From assembly GCA_964351025.1 (NCBI GenBank), contig CAYGLV010000001.1, forward strand, positions 1 through 64,000: DNA of 64,000 nucleotides, in the 5' to 3' direction. Made by a program: the position numbers and the translations under genes. Positions 15,646 to 24,185 of this stretch are shown here, piece by piece (positions within the stretch are counted from its first letter, which is position 1; each line of letters opens with the position of its first letter). This stretch comes from CAYGLV01 sp964351025 (GTDB lineage: Bacteria; Actinomycetota; Thermoleophilia; Gaiellales; Gaiellaceae). The notes under the pieces are model-generated. The model searched no databases, was not told the DNA's origin, and saw only the letters and a program-made list of their open reading frames with translations.

Positions 15646-16374
15646 CTAGATCCAGCCGCCGCGCACGTACAGCAGCTCGCCCGTGATGTAGCTCGCCTCG
15701 TCGGAGGCGAGGTACGCGATCAGCGCGGCGATGTCGTCCGGCGTGCCGGCGCGGCCGACCGGGACGCGCGAGCGCGCCGCCTCGTAGACCTCGGGCGGCA
15801 TCGAGCGGGTCATCTCGGTGTCGATGAAGCCGGGGGCGACCGCGTTCACGGTCACACCTTTGCCCGCGAGCTCCTTGGCGGCGGTCTTCGTGATGCCGAT
15901 CACGCCGGCCTTCGCGGCGGCGTAGTTCGCCTGGCCGGGATTGCCGTTCGCCGAGGTGGAGGAGATGTTGACGATGCGGCCGGAGCCACGTTCGCGCATG
16001 CGGGTCGCGGCGGCGCGCGTGAGCACGAAGACGGCGGTCAGGTTGAGCGCGATCACGGCGTCCCACTGCTCGTCGCTCATCTTGTGCAGCATCGCGTCGC
16101 GCGTGATGCCGGCGTTGTTGACGAGCACGTCGAGCGCGACGAAACGCTCCCAGGCGGCCGGCACGACCGCCTCGGCCTCGGCGCGGACGGAGAGGTCGGC
16201 GGCCAGGGCGAAGGAGCTCTCGCCGAGCGAGGCGGCGACCTCCTCGGCCCGCGCCCCGTCGATGTCCACGCAGCAGACCGCGGCGCCCTCGGCGGCGAGC
16301 CGGCGCGCGACCCCCTCGCCGATGCCGCGCCCGGCGCCGGTGACCAGTGCAGTCTTACCCTCGAGCCTGTGCAC
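15646..16374 (-). CDS. fabG: 3-oxoacyl-ACP reductase, SDR family
   Basis: A 242-residue short-chain dehydrogenase that reduces 3-oxoacyl thioesters with NADPH. The cofactor motif TGAGRGIG is near residue 12, NNAG near 88, and the catalytic Ser of NISSTSANG and YAAAK are present. GNPGQANYAAAKAG and MPPEVYEAARSRVPVGRAGTPD are typical of FabG. Start GTG 16374; ATG 16425 of the divergent tyrosine phenol-lyase gene lies 50 bases away, so the two share one promoter region. A role in fatty acid synthesis is likely, but it stands alone here and could serve another acyl pathway. Confidence 0.8.
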   Translation of the reverse strand: MHRLEGKTALVTGAGRGIGEGVARRLAAEGAAVCCVDIDGARAEEVAASLGESSFALAADLSVRAEAEAVVPAAWERFVALDVLVNNAGITRDAMLHKMSDEQWDAVIALNLTAVFVLTRAAATRMRERGSGRIVNISSTSANGNPGQANYAAAKAGVIGITKTAAKELAGKGVTVNAVAPGFIDTEMTRSMPPEVYEAARSRVPVGRAGTPDDIAALIAYLASDEASYITGELLYVRGGWI

Positions 16375-16424
16375 GGGGAAAGCCTACGATAGTTCGCCGA
16401 CCGACAACACGAGGTGTAGAAGAA

Positions 16425-17837
16425 ATGAACGAGCACGTTCCCGTCACGACCGGCCAGCAGCTCGGCCGCCGCTCCTGGGCCGAGCCCTGGAAGATCAAGA
16501 TGGTCGAGCCGCTGTGGATGTCGACGCGCCCCGAGCGGGAGCGGGCCATCGCCGAGGCCGGCTACAACACCTTTCTCCTGCGCTCCGAGGAGGTGTACAT
16601 CGATCTTCTCACCGACTCCGGCACGAGCGCGATGAGCGACCGCCAGTGGGCCGGAATGATGCTCGGTGATGAGGCCTACGCCGGCAGCCGCAACTTCTAC
16701 CGCCTCGAGGCGGCGATTCAGCGCTACTACGGGTACGCGCACGTGATTCCGACCCACCAGGGCCGCGGCGCCGAGCACCTGATCAGCCAGATCGCGATCA
16801 AGGCCGGCCAGTTCGTCCCGGGGAATATGTACTTCACGACGACGCGGCTCCACCAGGAGCGCGCCGGCGGCATCTTCGTGGACGTGATCTGCGACGAGGC
16901 GCACGACCCCGAGAGCCTGCACCCGTTCAAGGGCGACGTCGACCTCGGCAAGCTCGAGGCGCTGATCGCGAAGGAGGGTGCCGAGCAGATCGCCTACGTG
17001 TCGCTCGCGGGCACCGTCAACATGGCGGGCGGCCAGCCGGTCTCGATGGCGAACGTGAAGGCTCTGCGCGCGCTCTGCGACCGGCACGGGATCAAGCTCT
17101 TCCTCGACGCGACGCGGATGGTCGAGAACGCCTGGTTCATCCAGGAGCGGGAGGAAGGCTACGCGGGCAAGAGCGTCGCCGAGATCCTCCATGAGTTCTG
17201 CTCGTACACCGACGGCGCCTGGATGAGCGCGAAGAAGGACTCGCTCGTCAACATCGGCGGCTGGCTCGCGGTGAACGACGCGGAGATCTTCGAGGAGGCG
17301 CGTAACCTCGTCGTCGTCTTCGAGGGTCTGCACACCTACGGCGGCCTCGCGGGGCGCGACATGGAGGCACTGGCGATCGGGATCGAGGAGTCGGTCCAGG
17401 ACGATCACGTGCGCTCGCGGATCGGCCAGGTCTACTACCTCGGAGAGCTGCTCGAGGGCGCGGGGATCCCGTTCGTGCGCCCGGTCGGCGGGCACGCGAT
17501 CTTCCTCGACGCGCGGCGCTTCTACCCCCACCTGCCGCAGGACGCCTTCCCGGGGCAGACGCTCGCCGCAGAGCTCTACCTCGACTCGGGAATCCGCTCG
17601 ATGGAGCGGGGGATCGTCGCGGCCGGGCGCAACGCGAAGACGGGCGACCACTACTACCCGAAGCTCGAGCTGACGCGGCTGACGATCCCGCGCCGGGTCT
17701 ACACACAGGCGCACATGGACGTCGTCGCCGAGTCGGTTCAGGCCGTGTACGCAACGAGGGAACAGGCGCGCGGGCTGAAGATGACCTACGAGCCGCGCTA
17801 CCTGCGCTTCTTCCAGGCCCGCTTCGAGCCGCTCTAG
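16425..17837 (+). CDS. tpl: Tyrosine phenol-lyase (beta-eliminating lyase)
   Basis: A 470-residue PLP enzyme. The tryptophanase and tyrosine phenol-lyase families share a fold; this sequence carries the phenol-lyase signature. It has Thr in MYFTTTRLHQE, where tryptophanase has Asp, and Arg in SMERGIVAAGRN, where tryptophanase has a hydrophobic residue. The PLP lysine lies in MSAKKD (Lys270/271), and DEAYAGSRNFY and THQGRGAEH are conserved. It would split L-tyrosine to phenol, pyruvate and ammonia, or run in reverse. ATG 16425 has GAGGTG eight bases upstream. It ends convergently with the AidB-like gene in a shared CTAG (17834-17837). Confidence 0.85.
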   Translation: MNEHVPVTTGQQLGRRSWAEPWKIKMVEPLWMSTRPERERAIAEAGYNTFLLRSEEVYIDLLTDSGTSAMSDRQWAGMMLGDEAYAGSRNFYRLEAAIQRYYGYAHVIPTHQGRGAEHLISQIAIKAGQFVPGNMYFTTTRLHQERAGGIFVDVICDEAHDPESLHPFKGDVDLGKLEALIAKEGAEQIAYVSLAGTVNMAGGQPVSMANVKALRALCDRHGIKLFLDATRMVENAWFIQEREEGYAGKSVAEILHEFCSYTDGAWMSAKKDSLVNIGGWLAVNDAEIFEEARNLVVVFEGLHTYGGLAGRDMEALAIGIEESVQDDHVRSRIGQVYYLGELLEGAGIPFVRPVGGHAIFLDARRFYPHLPQDAFPGQTLAAELYLDSGIRSMERGIVAAGRNAKTGDHYYPKLELTRLTIPRRVYTQAHMDVVAESVQAVYATREQARGLKMTYEPRYLRFFQARFEPL

Positions 17838-19453
17838 ACGCGCGGCCTGTGGCGCTCGACGATCGCGGCGTGGTCGACGCCGCGCGGGAGCGTGCCGTAG
17901 GCGCGGCCGCCCTCGCCGGCCAGGCGCGTTGCGCAGTAGGCGTCCGCGACCTCGGGCGGGGCGTGGCGGACGAGCAGCGAGCCCTGGAGGCACGTCGCGA
18001 GCCGCTCGACGATGCGGCGCGCCCGCAGCTCGACGTCCTCCCTGTCTGCGAGCTCGCTCCGCAGCTCTGCGAGCCCCGCGTCGAGGCGGAGATCGGCGCC
18101 TGCGGCCAGCTCGACCTCCGCGAGGAAGGCTTCGAGGCTCTCCGGCTGCTTGCGCGCGGCGCGGAGCACGTCGAGGCACTGGATGTTGCCCGCGCCCTCC
18201 CAGATCGAGTTGACGGGCGCCTCGCGGTGGAGGCGCGGTAGCACCGACTCCTCGACGTAGCCGTTGCCGCCGATGCACTCGAGCGCTTCGGCAACGTGGC
18301 CGGGCGCTACCCGGCAGACCCAGTACTTGGCGACCGCGGTCGCGAGCCGGCGAAACGCGGCATCGCCCTCGTCGAAGGCGCGCGCGACGCGCAGCGCGGT
18401 CACGGTCGCGGCCTCCGACTCGACGCAGAGGTCGGCCAGCACGTTCGTCATCAGCGGCTGCTCGGCGAGCAGGCGGCCGAAGGCGGCCCGGTGGTCCGCG
18501 TGGTGGACAGCCTCGGCGACGGCGCGCCGGACGATCGCGGTCGAGCCGAGCACACAGTCGAGGCGCGTGTGGTTGACCATCTCGATGATCGTCCGCACGC
18601 CCGCGCCCTCCTCGCCCACGAGCTGTGCCCACGCCCCCTCGAACTCAAGCTCGGCCGAGGCGTTGGAACGGTTGCCGAGCTTGTCCTTCAGCCGCTGGAG
18701 GCGGAAGTCGTTGCGCGTGCCGTCAGGGAGCACGCGCGGCAGCAGGAAGCACGAGAGGCCGCCGGGGGCGTTGGCGAGCACGAGGAAGGCGTCGCACATG
18801 GGCGCCGAGCAGAACCACTTGTGCCCGGTGAGCAGGTACTCGCCGCCGCCGTCGAGCGGGGTCGCGAGCGACTCGTTGGCGCGCACGTCGGAGCCGCCCT
18901 GCTTCTCGGTCATCGCCATCCCGCAGAGCGCGCTCTCCTTCTCGGCAGCCGGCAGCAGGCGGGGCTCGTAGGCGAGCGAGGCGAGACGAGGCTCCCACTC
19001 GGCGGCGAGCTCCGGCTGGGCCCGGAGCGCGGGCACGGCCGCGTGGGTCATCGAGAGCGGGCAGCCGGAGCCCTGCTCGACCTGCGAGTAGGTGACGAAC
19101 ATCGCCGCGCGCGCGACGTGGGCGCCGGGGACGGGCTCGCGCCACGAGAGCGCGTGCAGGCCGTGGCGGACGCCGAGGGCCATGAGCGAGTGCCAGGCCG
19201 GGTGGAACTCGACCTCGTCGAGCCGCTCGCCGTAGCGGTCGTGGCTGCGCAGGAGCGGAGTGTGGACGTTCGCGAGCCGGCCCCACTCGAGCGGCTCGCC
19301 GCCGAGCTCGACGCCGAGCGTCGAGGCTCGCTCCTCCCAGGCGCCGCCGCCCTCGCGCCGCAGCGCCTCGACGAGCGGCCGGTTCTCCGCGAAGAGGTCG
19401 TAGCCCTCGAGCGGCGGCGGCTGGTTGCGGGCGGTGCCCACGTCGAGAGCCAT
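17834..19453 (-). CDS. Acyl-CoA dehydrogenase, AidB-like
   Basis: A 539-residue flavoprotein. It is longer than usual acyl-CoA dehydrogenases (about 380) because of an N-terminal extension of the AidB subfamily, visible in VEQGSGCPLSMTHAAVPAL and ALCGMAMTEKQGGSDVRAN. ECIGGNGYVEES near residue 410 carries the catalytic-base region, and SIWEGAGNIQCLDVLR follows. E. coli AidB is linked to alkylation damage; many actinobacterial relatives simply oxidise acyl-CoAs, so the substrate is open. ATG 19453 was chosen at the start of conserved sequence; no ribosome site is evident. It shares CTAG with the tpl stop. Confidence 0.82.
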   Translation of the reverse strand: MALDVGTARNQPPPLEGYDLFAENRPLVEALRREGGGAWEERASTLGVELGGEPLEWGRLANVHTPLLRSHDRYGERLDEVEFHPAWHSLMALGVRHGLHALSWREPVPGAHVARAAMFVTYSQVEQGSGCPLSMTHAAVPALRAQPELAAEWEPRLASLAYEPRLLPAAEKESALCGMAMTEKQGGSDVRANESLATPLDGGGEYLLTGHKWFCSAPMCDAFLVLANAPGGLSCFLLPRVLPDGTRNDFRLQRLKDKLGNRSNASAELEFEGAWAQLVGEEGAGVRTIIEMVNHTRLDCVLGSTAIVRRAVAEAVHHADHRAAFGRLLAEQPLMTNVLADLCVESEAATVTALRVARAFDEGDAAFRRLATAVAKYWVCRVAPGHVAEALECIGGNGYVEESVLPRLHREAPVNSIWEGAGNIQCLDVLRAARKQPESLEAFLAEVELAAGADLRLDAGLAELRSELADREDVELRARRIVERLATCLQGSLLVRHAPPEVADAYCATRLAGEGGRAYGTLPRGVDHAAIVERHRPRV

Positions 19454-19519
19454 GGCGTCATTGTGGCTCACGCCGCCTCGGATTGGAACCCTCAATCGAG
19501 GTCAGCCGCCCGCCCTGAG

Positions 19520-20623
19520 CTAGCCGTCGTTCCCCTTCAGCCGCATGTTCGTGCGTCCCTCGGCGGCGCGCGCCCGCCAGAGGCGCTTGTACTCGGCCTG
19601 GGCCCGCTTGTCGAGCTTGCGCGTCAGGTGCTCGAGCTCCGCTTCGAGCTTGCAGTAGCTCTCCCAGCGCTCGGGCGCGAGCCGGCCGTCGGCGAGCGCA
19701 GCCTGGACGGCGCAGCCGGGCTCTGTCTTGTGCGCGCAGTCGGAGAACTTGCAGCCGGTCGCGACCGCCTCGACGTCCTCGAAGGCATCGGCCAGCCCCT
19801 CCTCGGCGTCCCAGAGCTGGAGCTCGCGCATGCCCGGCGTGTCGACGACGAGCCCGCCACCGGGGAGGACGATCAGCTGGCGGTGGGTGGTCGTGTGCCG
19901 CCCCTTGCCGTCCTCGCGGATCTCGGCCACGCGCAGCAGCTCGTCGCCGGCGAGCGTGTTCACGAGCGTGGACTTGCCGACGCCGGAGGAGCCGAGCAGC
20001 GCGACGGTCTCGCCGGGCTTGATGTAGGTCCGCACGGCGTCGAGCCCCTCGCCGGTCTTGTTGGAGATCGGCAGCACCGGGACGCCGTGGGCGATCGGGC
20101 CGACATCGGCGACGAGCTTCTCGACCTCCTCGCTGAGATCGGTCTTCGTCAGCACGATCACCGGCTGCGCGCCGCTTTCCCAGGCCAGAGTGAGGTAGCG
20201 CTCGAGCCGGCGCAGGTTGTAGTCCTTGTTGAGCGAGCTGACGATGAAGACGGTGTCCACGTTCGCGCAGAGGATCTGCTCCTCGGCGGCCTGCCAGGCG
20301 ACCTTGCGTGAGAACTTCGTGCGGCGGGGCAGGACGGCCTGGATCATGGCCGTGCGCTCCCCGGGCCGCGGCGCGAGCGCGACCCAGTCGCCGACGACAG
20401 GCAGCTCGGCGGTGACGGTGGCTTCGTGCAGCAGGCGTCTCGTCACCTCGGCGCGAACCTCGCCGAGCTCGCAGACGACGTCGTACTCGCCGCGGTGCTG
20501 CGCGACGACACGTGCCGGGACAAAGCCCTCCCGGGCGTGGGGCTCGAAGTGCGACCGGAACTCGTCGTTCCAGCCGAGGGCGTGCAGATCGATGGTCAAG
20601 CGACGACTCCTTGTTCGAGACAT
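19520..20623 (-). CDS. rsgA: Ribosome small-subunit-dependent GTPase A
   Basis: A 367-residue circularly permuted GTPase that helps mature the 30S subunit. The N-terminal OB-fold (about 35-110) is followed by permuted GTPase motifs in the order G4 (LTKTDL), G5-like (LPISNKTGEGLDAV), G1 (GSSGVGKSTL) and G3 (VDTPGMREL). The C-terminal zinc finger is CKFSDCAHKTEPGC. The length agrees with the family. The 244 bases upstream carry a tiny 17-codon frame with a strong ribosome site and a short hairpin before ATG 20623, which may be a leader. The gene downstream on the same strand is the AidB-like dehydrogenase, 66 bases away. Confidence 0.9.
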   Translation of the reverse strand: MSRTRSRRLTIDLHALGWNDEFRSHFEPHAREGFVPARVVAQHRGEYDVVCELGEVRAEVTRRLLHEATVTAELPVVGDWVALAPRPGERTAMIQAVLPRRTKFSRKVAWQAAEEQILCANVDTVFIVSSLNKDYNLRRLERYLTLAWESGAQPVIVLTKTDLSEEVEKLVADVGPIAHGVPVLPISNKTGEGLDAVRTYIKPGETVALLGSSGVGKSTLVNTLAGDELLRVAEIREDGKGRHTTTHRQLIVLPGGGLVVDTPGMRELQLWDAEEGLADAFEDVEAVATGCKFSDCAHKTEPGCAVQAALADGRLAPERWESYCKLEAELEHLTRKLDKRAQAEYKRLWRARAAEGRTNMRLKGNDG

Positions 20624-20689
20624 TGAACGCGAAAACCGGCGCCCTGGGGCGCTGCGCGAGGCTCGGAGGAGTCCGGGAGGGTGCCCGAG

Positions 20690-20743
20690 CTAGCCGAGGA
20701 GCCTCGCGGCTCTCAGGGCGAGGAAGGCAAGGGGATCGGTCAT
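20690..20743 (-). CDS. Possible 17-residue leader peptide upstream of rsgA
   Basis: ATG 20743 has a strong site (GAGGAGGTG, six bases or fewer upstream) and runs to TAG at 20690, giving MTDPLAFLALRAARLLG. A -10-like TATACT lies at 20778-20773, about 30 bases upstream on the same strand. A 5-bp hairpin with CTGG loop (20639-20652) separates it from the rsgA start. The peptide is hydrophobic and Leu/Ala/Arg-rich. It could be a translated leader or a genuine small protein. Chance cannot be ruled out for such a short frame. Confidence 0.35.
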   Translation of the reverse strand: MTDPLAFLALRAARLLG

Positions 20744-20823
20744 CTGCGCACCTCCTCGATCGTCGGGACAGGCTGAGTATAGGCACGCTAGGCACGCCTC
20801 GGCGGCTCCGCCGGCGAGGCGTG

Positions 20824-20857
20824 CGGTAACATGTGTATTCATTTTCGCAAGTTACCG
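20824..20857 (+). promoter_or_regulatory. Inverted repeat before the cupin gene
   Basis: CGGTAAC (20824-20830) and GTTACCG (20851-20857) flank a 20-base AT-rich spacer that could hold the -10 region of the cupin promoter. The right arm abuts the ribosome site (GAGGAGG). It could be an operator dyad or an mRNA hairpin masking the site. Confidence 0.4.
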
Positions 20858-20867
20858 AGGAGGCACC

Positions 20868-21263
20868 ATGAGCCACAGGGCAACGCATGTCTCTGACATC
20901 ACCGAGGTCTGGCAGCCGACGGAGGCGAACGAGGCGGCCTGGAAGGCGGTGCGCCACCACTTCGGCATCGGCGCCTTCGGCGTCAACGCCTTCGTCGCAC
21001 GCGCCGACGGCGGCGATCTGATCGAGCCGCACGACGAGGCCGGCGGCCACGAGGAGCTGTACGTGGTGCTCGAGGGGCTGGCTCGCTTCACGATCGACGG
21101 CACGGAGTTGGACGCCCCGGCCGGTACTCTCGTCCAGGTGAGCCCGGAGTCGCACCGGCAGGCCGTGGGCGTGACAGCCGGCACCGCCGTGCTCGTCGTC
21201 GGCGCGGAGCGCGGCAAGGTGTTCGAGCCGTCCGCGTGGGAGCTTCGGTACACGCAGCCGTAG
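20868..21263 (+). CDS. Cupin-domain protein
   Basis: A 131-residue single-domain cupin. The first cupin motif is HDEAGGHEELYVVLEG (about residues 60-76: metal-ligand H, H/E, E pattern) and the second is SPESHRQAVGVTAGTAVLVVG. ATG 20868 follows GAGGAGGCACC. The metal ligands suggest a metalloprotein, but cupins range from enzymes to sensors. Its 3' end overlaps the azlC start by 28 bases, so it may be co-transcribed with the AzlCD exporter. A putative operator dyad lies just upstream. Confidence 0.72.
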   Translation: MSHRATHVSDITEVWQPTEANEAAWKAVRHHFGIGAFGVNAFVARADGGDLIEPHDEAGGHEELYVVLEGLARFTIDGTELDAPAGTLVQVSPESHRQAVGVTAGTAVLVVGAERGKVFEPSAWELRYTQP

Positions 21264-21907
21264 TTCCTCGGCTCCGTGACGGGGTCAGGGCCGCGGCGAC
21301 TCTCGCGCCCGGCCCACTGCTGTTCGGCGTCTCCTTCGGCCTGCTCGCACAGGCGGCCGGGATGAGCCCGGTGGCGGCGATCGTCATGTCGGCGACGACC
21401 TTCGCCGGCTCGGCGCAGTTCGCCGCCGCGTCGGTGCTCGAGCAGGGGGGCGGCGTGGTCGCGGCGGTCCTCGCCGCGGTGCTGCTGAACGCGCGCTACG
21501 TGCCGATCAGCGTCACGGTCGCCTCGATCTTTCCCGGCCGGGCGGCGCGCAGGCTCGTCGAGTCGCAGCTGATCGTGGACGAGTCCTGGGCGCTTTCCGG
21601 CCGGAGCGGCACCTTCCACTACCCGATCCTGGTCGGCGCCGGGCTCGTCCTCTACCCACTCTGGGTCGGGGGCACCGCGGTCGGCGCGCTCGCCGGCAGC
21701 GAGCTCGGCGATCCCAGGGACTACGGGCTCGACGCGGCTTTCGCGGCGCTGTTCCTCGCCCTGCTCGTGCCGTACCTGCGCAGGCGGCGGGCGCTCGGGG
21801 CGGCGCTCACCGCGGCGGCGGTCACGCTGACGCTGCTCCCGATCGCGCCGGCGGGCGTTCCGCTCGTCGCGGCGAGCGCCGTCTGCCTGCTGGGGCTACG
21901 CCGGTGA
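21236..21907 (+). CDS. azlC: AzlC-family branched-chain amino acid exporter subunit
   Basis: A 223-residue membrane protein with about six hydrophobic segments. The AzlC signature is clear: PGPLLFGVSFGLLAQAAGMSP, MSATTFAGSAQFAAAS, LLNARYVPISVTVA and a DESWAL motif. AzlC with AzlD forms an exporter for branched-chain amino acids or analogues. Start GTG 21236 overlaps the cupin gene by 28 bases; a shorter start is possible. It overlaps azlD as GTGA, so the two subunits are co-translated. Confidence 0.85.
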   Translation: MGASVHAAVVPRLRDGVRAAATLAPGPLLFGVSFGLLAQAAGMSPVAAIVMSATTFAGSAQFAAASVLEQGGGVVAAVLAAVLLNARYVPISVTVASIFPGRAARRLVESQLIVDESWALSGRSGTFHYPILVGAGLVLYPLWVGGTAVGALAGSELGDPRDYGLDAAFAALFLALLVPYLRRRRALGAALTAAAVTLTLLPIAPAGVPLVAASAVCLLGLRR

Positions 21908-22212
21908 GCGCCACGTGGATCGTCGTGTTGGCCGTCGGGGTGGCGAGCGTCGCGTTCAAGGCGTCGGGCCCCGTCGTGCTCGGCCGGCGGGCGCTGTCGC
22001 CACTTGCCGTGCGGCTCGTCGAGGTGCTGGCGCCGGTAATGCTCGCGGCGCTCGTGACCGTGCAGGCGGTCGGCGGCGACCGGGAGATCGTGCTCGACGC
22101 GCGCCTCGCAGGGCTCGGAGCGGCCGGTCTTGCCCTCTGGCGCGGCGCGGGCCTCCTGACGGTGATCGTCGTCGCAGGGGCCGCCGCGGCGCTCGTCCGC
22201 CTCGTGTTCTGA
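21904..22212 (+). CDS. azlD: AzlD-family exporter subunit
   Basis: A 102-residue protein with three or four hydrophobic segments (WIVVLAVGVASVAFKASG, LAPVMLAALVTVQAV, LLTVIVVAGAAAALVRL). Size and spacing match AzlD, the small partner of AzlC. GTG 21904 lies inside the azlC stop (GTGA). The 174 bases after it, up to the response-regulator gene on the opposite strand, hold no convincing gene. Confidence 0.82.
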   Translation: MSATWIVVLAVGVASVAFKASGPVVLGRRALSPLAVRLVEVLAPVMLAALVTVQAVGGDREIVLDARLAGLGAAGLALWRGAGLLTVIVVAGAAAALVRLVF

Positions 22213-22386
22213 GACCGGCTGACGGCGGCTAGCGCGAGGGCCAGAAGACCGCGGCCGCGGCGGCAACGTGCGCCGCGAGCGCAACCGCTGCCACGAGCTT
22301 GAGCGAGGGTGTCACACCGGAAATATCGGCAGCAGGGGCCGAGCCTTGAGCCGTTTCGCACGACCCTGCTGCGAGCGGACCTGTAC

Positions 22387-22752
22387 CTAGGCGGTCGCAA
22401 GCGCGCGCGCGACCGCGTCGTGCAGCTCGGCGTGCGTGAACGGCTTGTAGAGCACTCCGGCGGCTCCTTCCGCGCTCGCGAGCGCGCGGCTCAGGTCGAC
22501 AGCGCCCGTGACGAGCAGCACGGGCAGCCCGGGGTGGTGCGCGAGCACGTGCGCGAGCACTCCGAATCCGTCGAGCCCCGGCATGGTCACGTCGGTCATG
22601 ACGAGGTCGAAGTCGCCGTCGCCGCCGTCGAGCAGGAGCACGGCCTCGTCTCCGGAGGACACTCCGACACTGTCGTGTCCGGCGGTGGCGAGCACCGCGC
22701 ACTCGAGCTCGTGCACGACCGGCTCGTCGTCCACGACGAGGATCCTGGTCAC
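22387..22752 (-). CDS. Stand-alone receiver-domain response regulator
   Basis: A 121-residue CheY-like protein with no output domain. It has VVDDEP at residues 6-11, the phospho-acceptor Asp in LVMTDVTMPGLDGFG, Thr/Ser in VLLVTGAVD and Lys in VLYKPFTHAEL. GTG 22752 starts it, 40 bases after the stop of the histidine-kinase gene on the same strand, so the two are probably an operon. It may act as a phosphate relay or by protein contact. The LuxR-type regulator divergent from the kinase may belong to the same circuit. Confidence 0.82.
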   Translation of the reverse strand: MTRILVVDDEPVVHELECAVLATAGHDSVGVSSGDEAVLLLDGGDGDFDLVMTDVTMPGLDGFGVLAHVLAHHPGLPVLLVTGAVDLSRALASAEGAAGVLYKPFTHAELHDAVARALATA

Positions 22753-22792
22753 GTGTGCCCGTCGCCGGCGTTGGGGGTTGGCAGATGAAGCG

Positions 22793-23428
22793 TCATGGCG
22801 CGCTCCGGAGCGGGAGCCGGAGCACAGCCGCGGACGCGTCCCCTTCGAGCCCGCCGCCGTGGGACCGGGCGATCGCGGCGCACGCGTCGAGGCCGAGGCC
22901 CGAGCCGCGTCCGCCCGTCACCGTGACGGTCGCCGAGCCATCGGCTTCGGCGGTGGCGACGGTCACCTTGCCGCCGTCGCCCTGCGCTTCGAGTGCGTTC
23001 AGGATCAGGGTCAGCACGGCATGCTTGAGCTCGCCCGGCAGGCCCTCGACGGGCACCTCGAAGTCGGTGCGTACCTCCTCGAGCGCGACGTTGGGTGAGG
23101 CGCTCGTGCGCCGTACGAGCTCGACGGTCTCCGCCACGAGCCGGTCGAGCGCGAGGGGTCCGTGGGGAGCGGCGCGGTCGCGGGAATAGGTCTGCAGAGA
23201 GCGCACGATCGCCGAGATCTCGCGCCCGGTGTCGAGGACGAGCCCGAGCCGCTCGGCGCTCTTCGTCCCCGGATCCGCGTCGAGGAGCAGCAGTTCGGCC
23301 GTGCCGAGCAGGGCGACGAGCGGGTTCGCGATCTCGTGCAGCGCGCCGGGTGTCAGGCGGCCGAGCGCAGCCAGACGGCCGGTTTCGACGAGCTCGCCGT
23401 CCACCGGGATCTCCGAACCGTGACTCAT
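22793..23428 (-). CDS. Soluble sensor histidine kinase without an obvious sensor domain
   Basis: A 211-residue cytosolic kinase. The His box is LHEIANPLVALLGTAELLLL-like near residue 30, the N box VLTLILNALEAQ near 145 and the G box GSGLGLDACAAIARSHGG near 180. No membrane segment or PAS/GAF domain is present, so the input must come from another protein or a very short N-terminus. It is unusually small. It precedes the receiver-only gene on the same strand and is divergent, by 55 bases, from a NarL-type regulator gene. Confidence 0.78.
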   Translation of the reverse strand: MSHGSEIPVDGELVETGRLAALGRLTPGALHEIANPLVALLGTAELLLLDADPGTKSAERLGLVLDTGREISAIVRSLQTYSRDRAAPHGPLALDRLVAETVELVRRTSASPNVALEEVRTDFEVPVEGLPGELKHAVLTLILNALEAQGDGGKVTVATAEADGSATVTVTGGRGSGLGLDACAAIARSHGGGLEGDASAAVLRLPLRSAP

Positions 23429-23483
23429 CGCAGGAACCGCATTATCCCCTCGTTGTGCCGACCGGCGCCCGCCGCAGGGGCCC

Positions 23484-24185
23484 GTGCGGCGACTCTACGC
23501 CTTCCATCCGGCCGATGCGAGGGATACCGTGTGCGTTCCGGCCGACACTACGCTCTTGGATCGCGACCAGATCACCTGCCTCGTCGCCGACGACCACCCT
23601 GCGGTCGTCGAGGCCGTCTCGGACGTCCTCGACGAGCACGGCATTCTCGTGGTCGGAAAGGCGCGGGACGGGGAGGACGCGCTCGAGCTGCTCGAGGCTC
23701 TCAAGCCGGCCGTCGCCCTGCTCGACGTTCGCATGCCCCGGCTCGACGGGATCGAGGTCGCCCGACGGGCCGCGCGCAGCACGCCCGAGACGGCCGTGAT
23801 CCTGTACACGGCCTTCGGCGACCGGGCGCTCCTAACCGAGGCTCTCGACGCCGGCGCCCGCGGGTTCGTGCTCAAGGAGGCGCCGCTGGCCGAGGTCGTA
23901 CGCGCGGTCGAGCTTGTCGCGGCCGGCAAGACGTACATCGATCCGGTGCTCGCGGGAGTGCTCTCGGGCGGCGCGGCCTCCGAGAAGCTCGTCAATCTCA
24001 CGCAGCGCGAGCGGGAGGTGCTGCGCCTGCTCGCCGACGGGCTCGCGAACGAGGAGATCGGCAAGCGGCTCTCCATCTCGGCCGAGACCGTTCGGACGCA
24101 CATCCGCAAGGCCATGGCGAAGCTCGACGCGGACACACGCACGCAGGCCGTCGCGACCGCGTTGCGCCAATCCCTGATCTCCTAG
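23484..24185 (+). CDS. NarL/LuxR-family response regulator
   Basis: A 233-residue regulator. Receiver domain: VADDHPAV near residue 34, phospho-acceptor Asp in VALLDVRMPRLDGIE and Lys in FVLKEAPLAEV. C-terminal LuxR helix-turn-helix: LTQREREVLRLLADGLANEEIGKRL followed by SAETVRTHI, which is standard NarL type. GTG 23484 gives 233 residues; GTG 23529 would start closer to the fold and may be the true one. It is divergent from the soluble kinase gene and convergent with the secreted protein gene, sharing CTAG at 24182-24185. Confidence 0.88.
   Translation: MRRLYAFHPADARDTVCVPADTTLLDRDQITCLVADDHPAVVEAVSDVLDEHGILVVGKARDGEDALELLEALKPAVALLDVRMPRLDGIEVARRAARSTPETAVILYTAFGDRALLTEALDAGARGFVLKEAPLAEVVRAVELVAAGKTYIDPVLAGVLSGGAASEKLVNLTQREREVLRLLADGLANEEIGKRLSISAETVRTHIRKAMAKLDADTRTQAVATALRQSLIS

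Noticed and set aside
16425..17837. Annotation as tryptophanase
   Set aside because: The Thr and Arg specificity residues and overall similarity fit tyrosine phenol-lyase better.
16077..18632. An 851-residue minus-strand open frame opposite tyrosine phenol-lyase
   Set aside because: It is an antisense shadow of the tpl and AidB-like genes; composition is typical of high-GC shadow frames and no domain is visible.
22229..22315. A possible 28-residue membrane peptide (minus strand) after azlD
   Set aside because: It has one hydrophobic segment but no ribosome site, and Ala/Val-rich runs are common by chance at this GC content.
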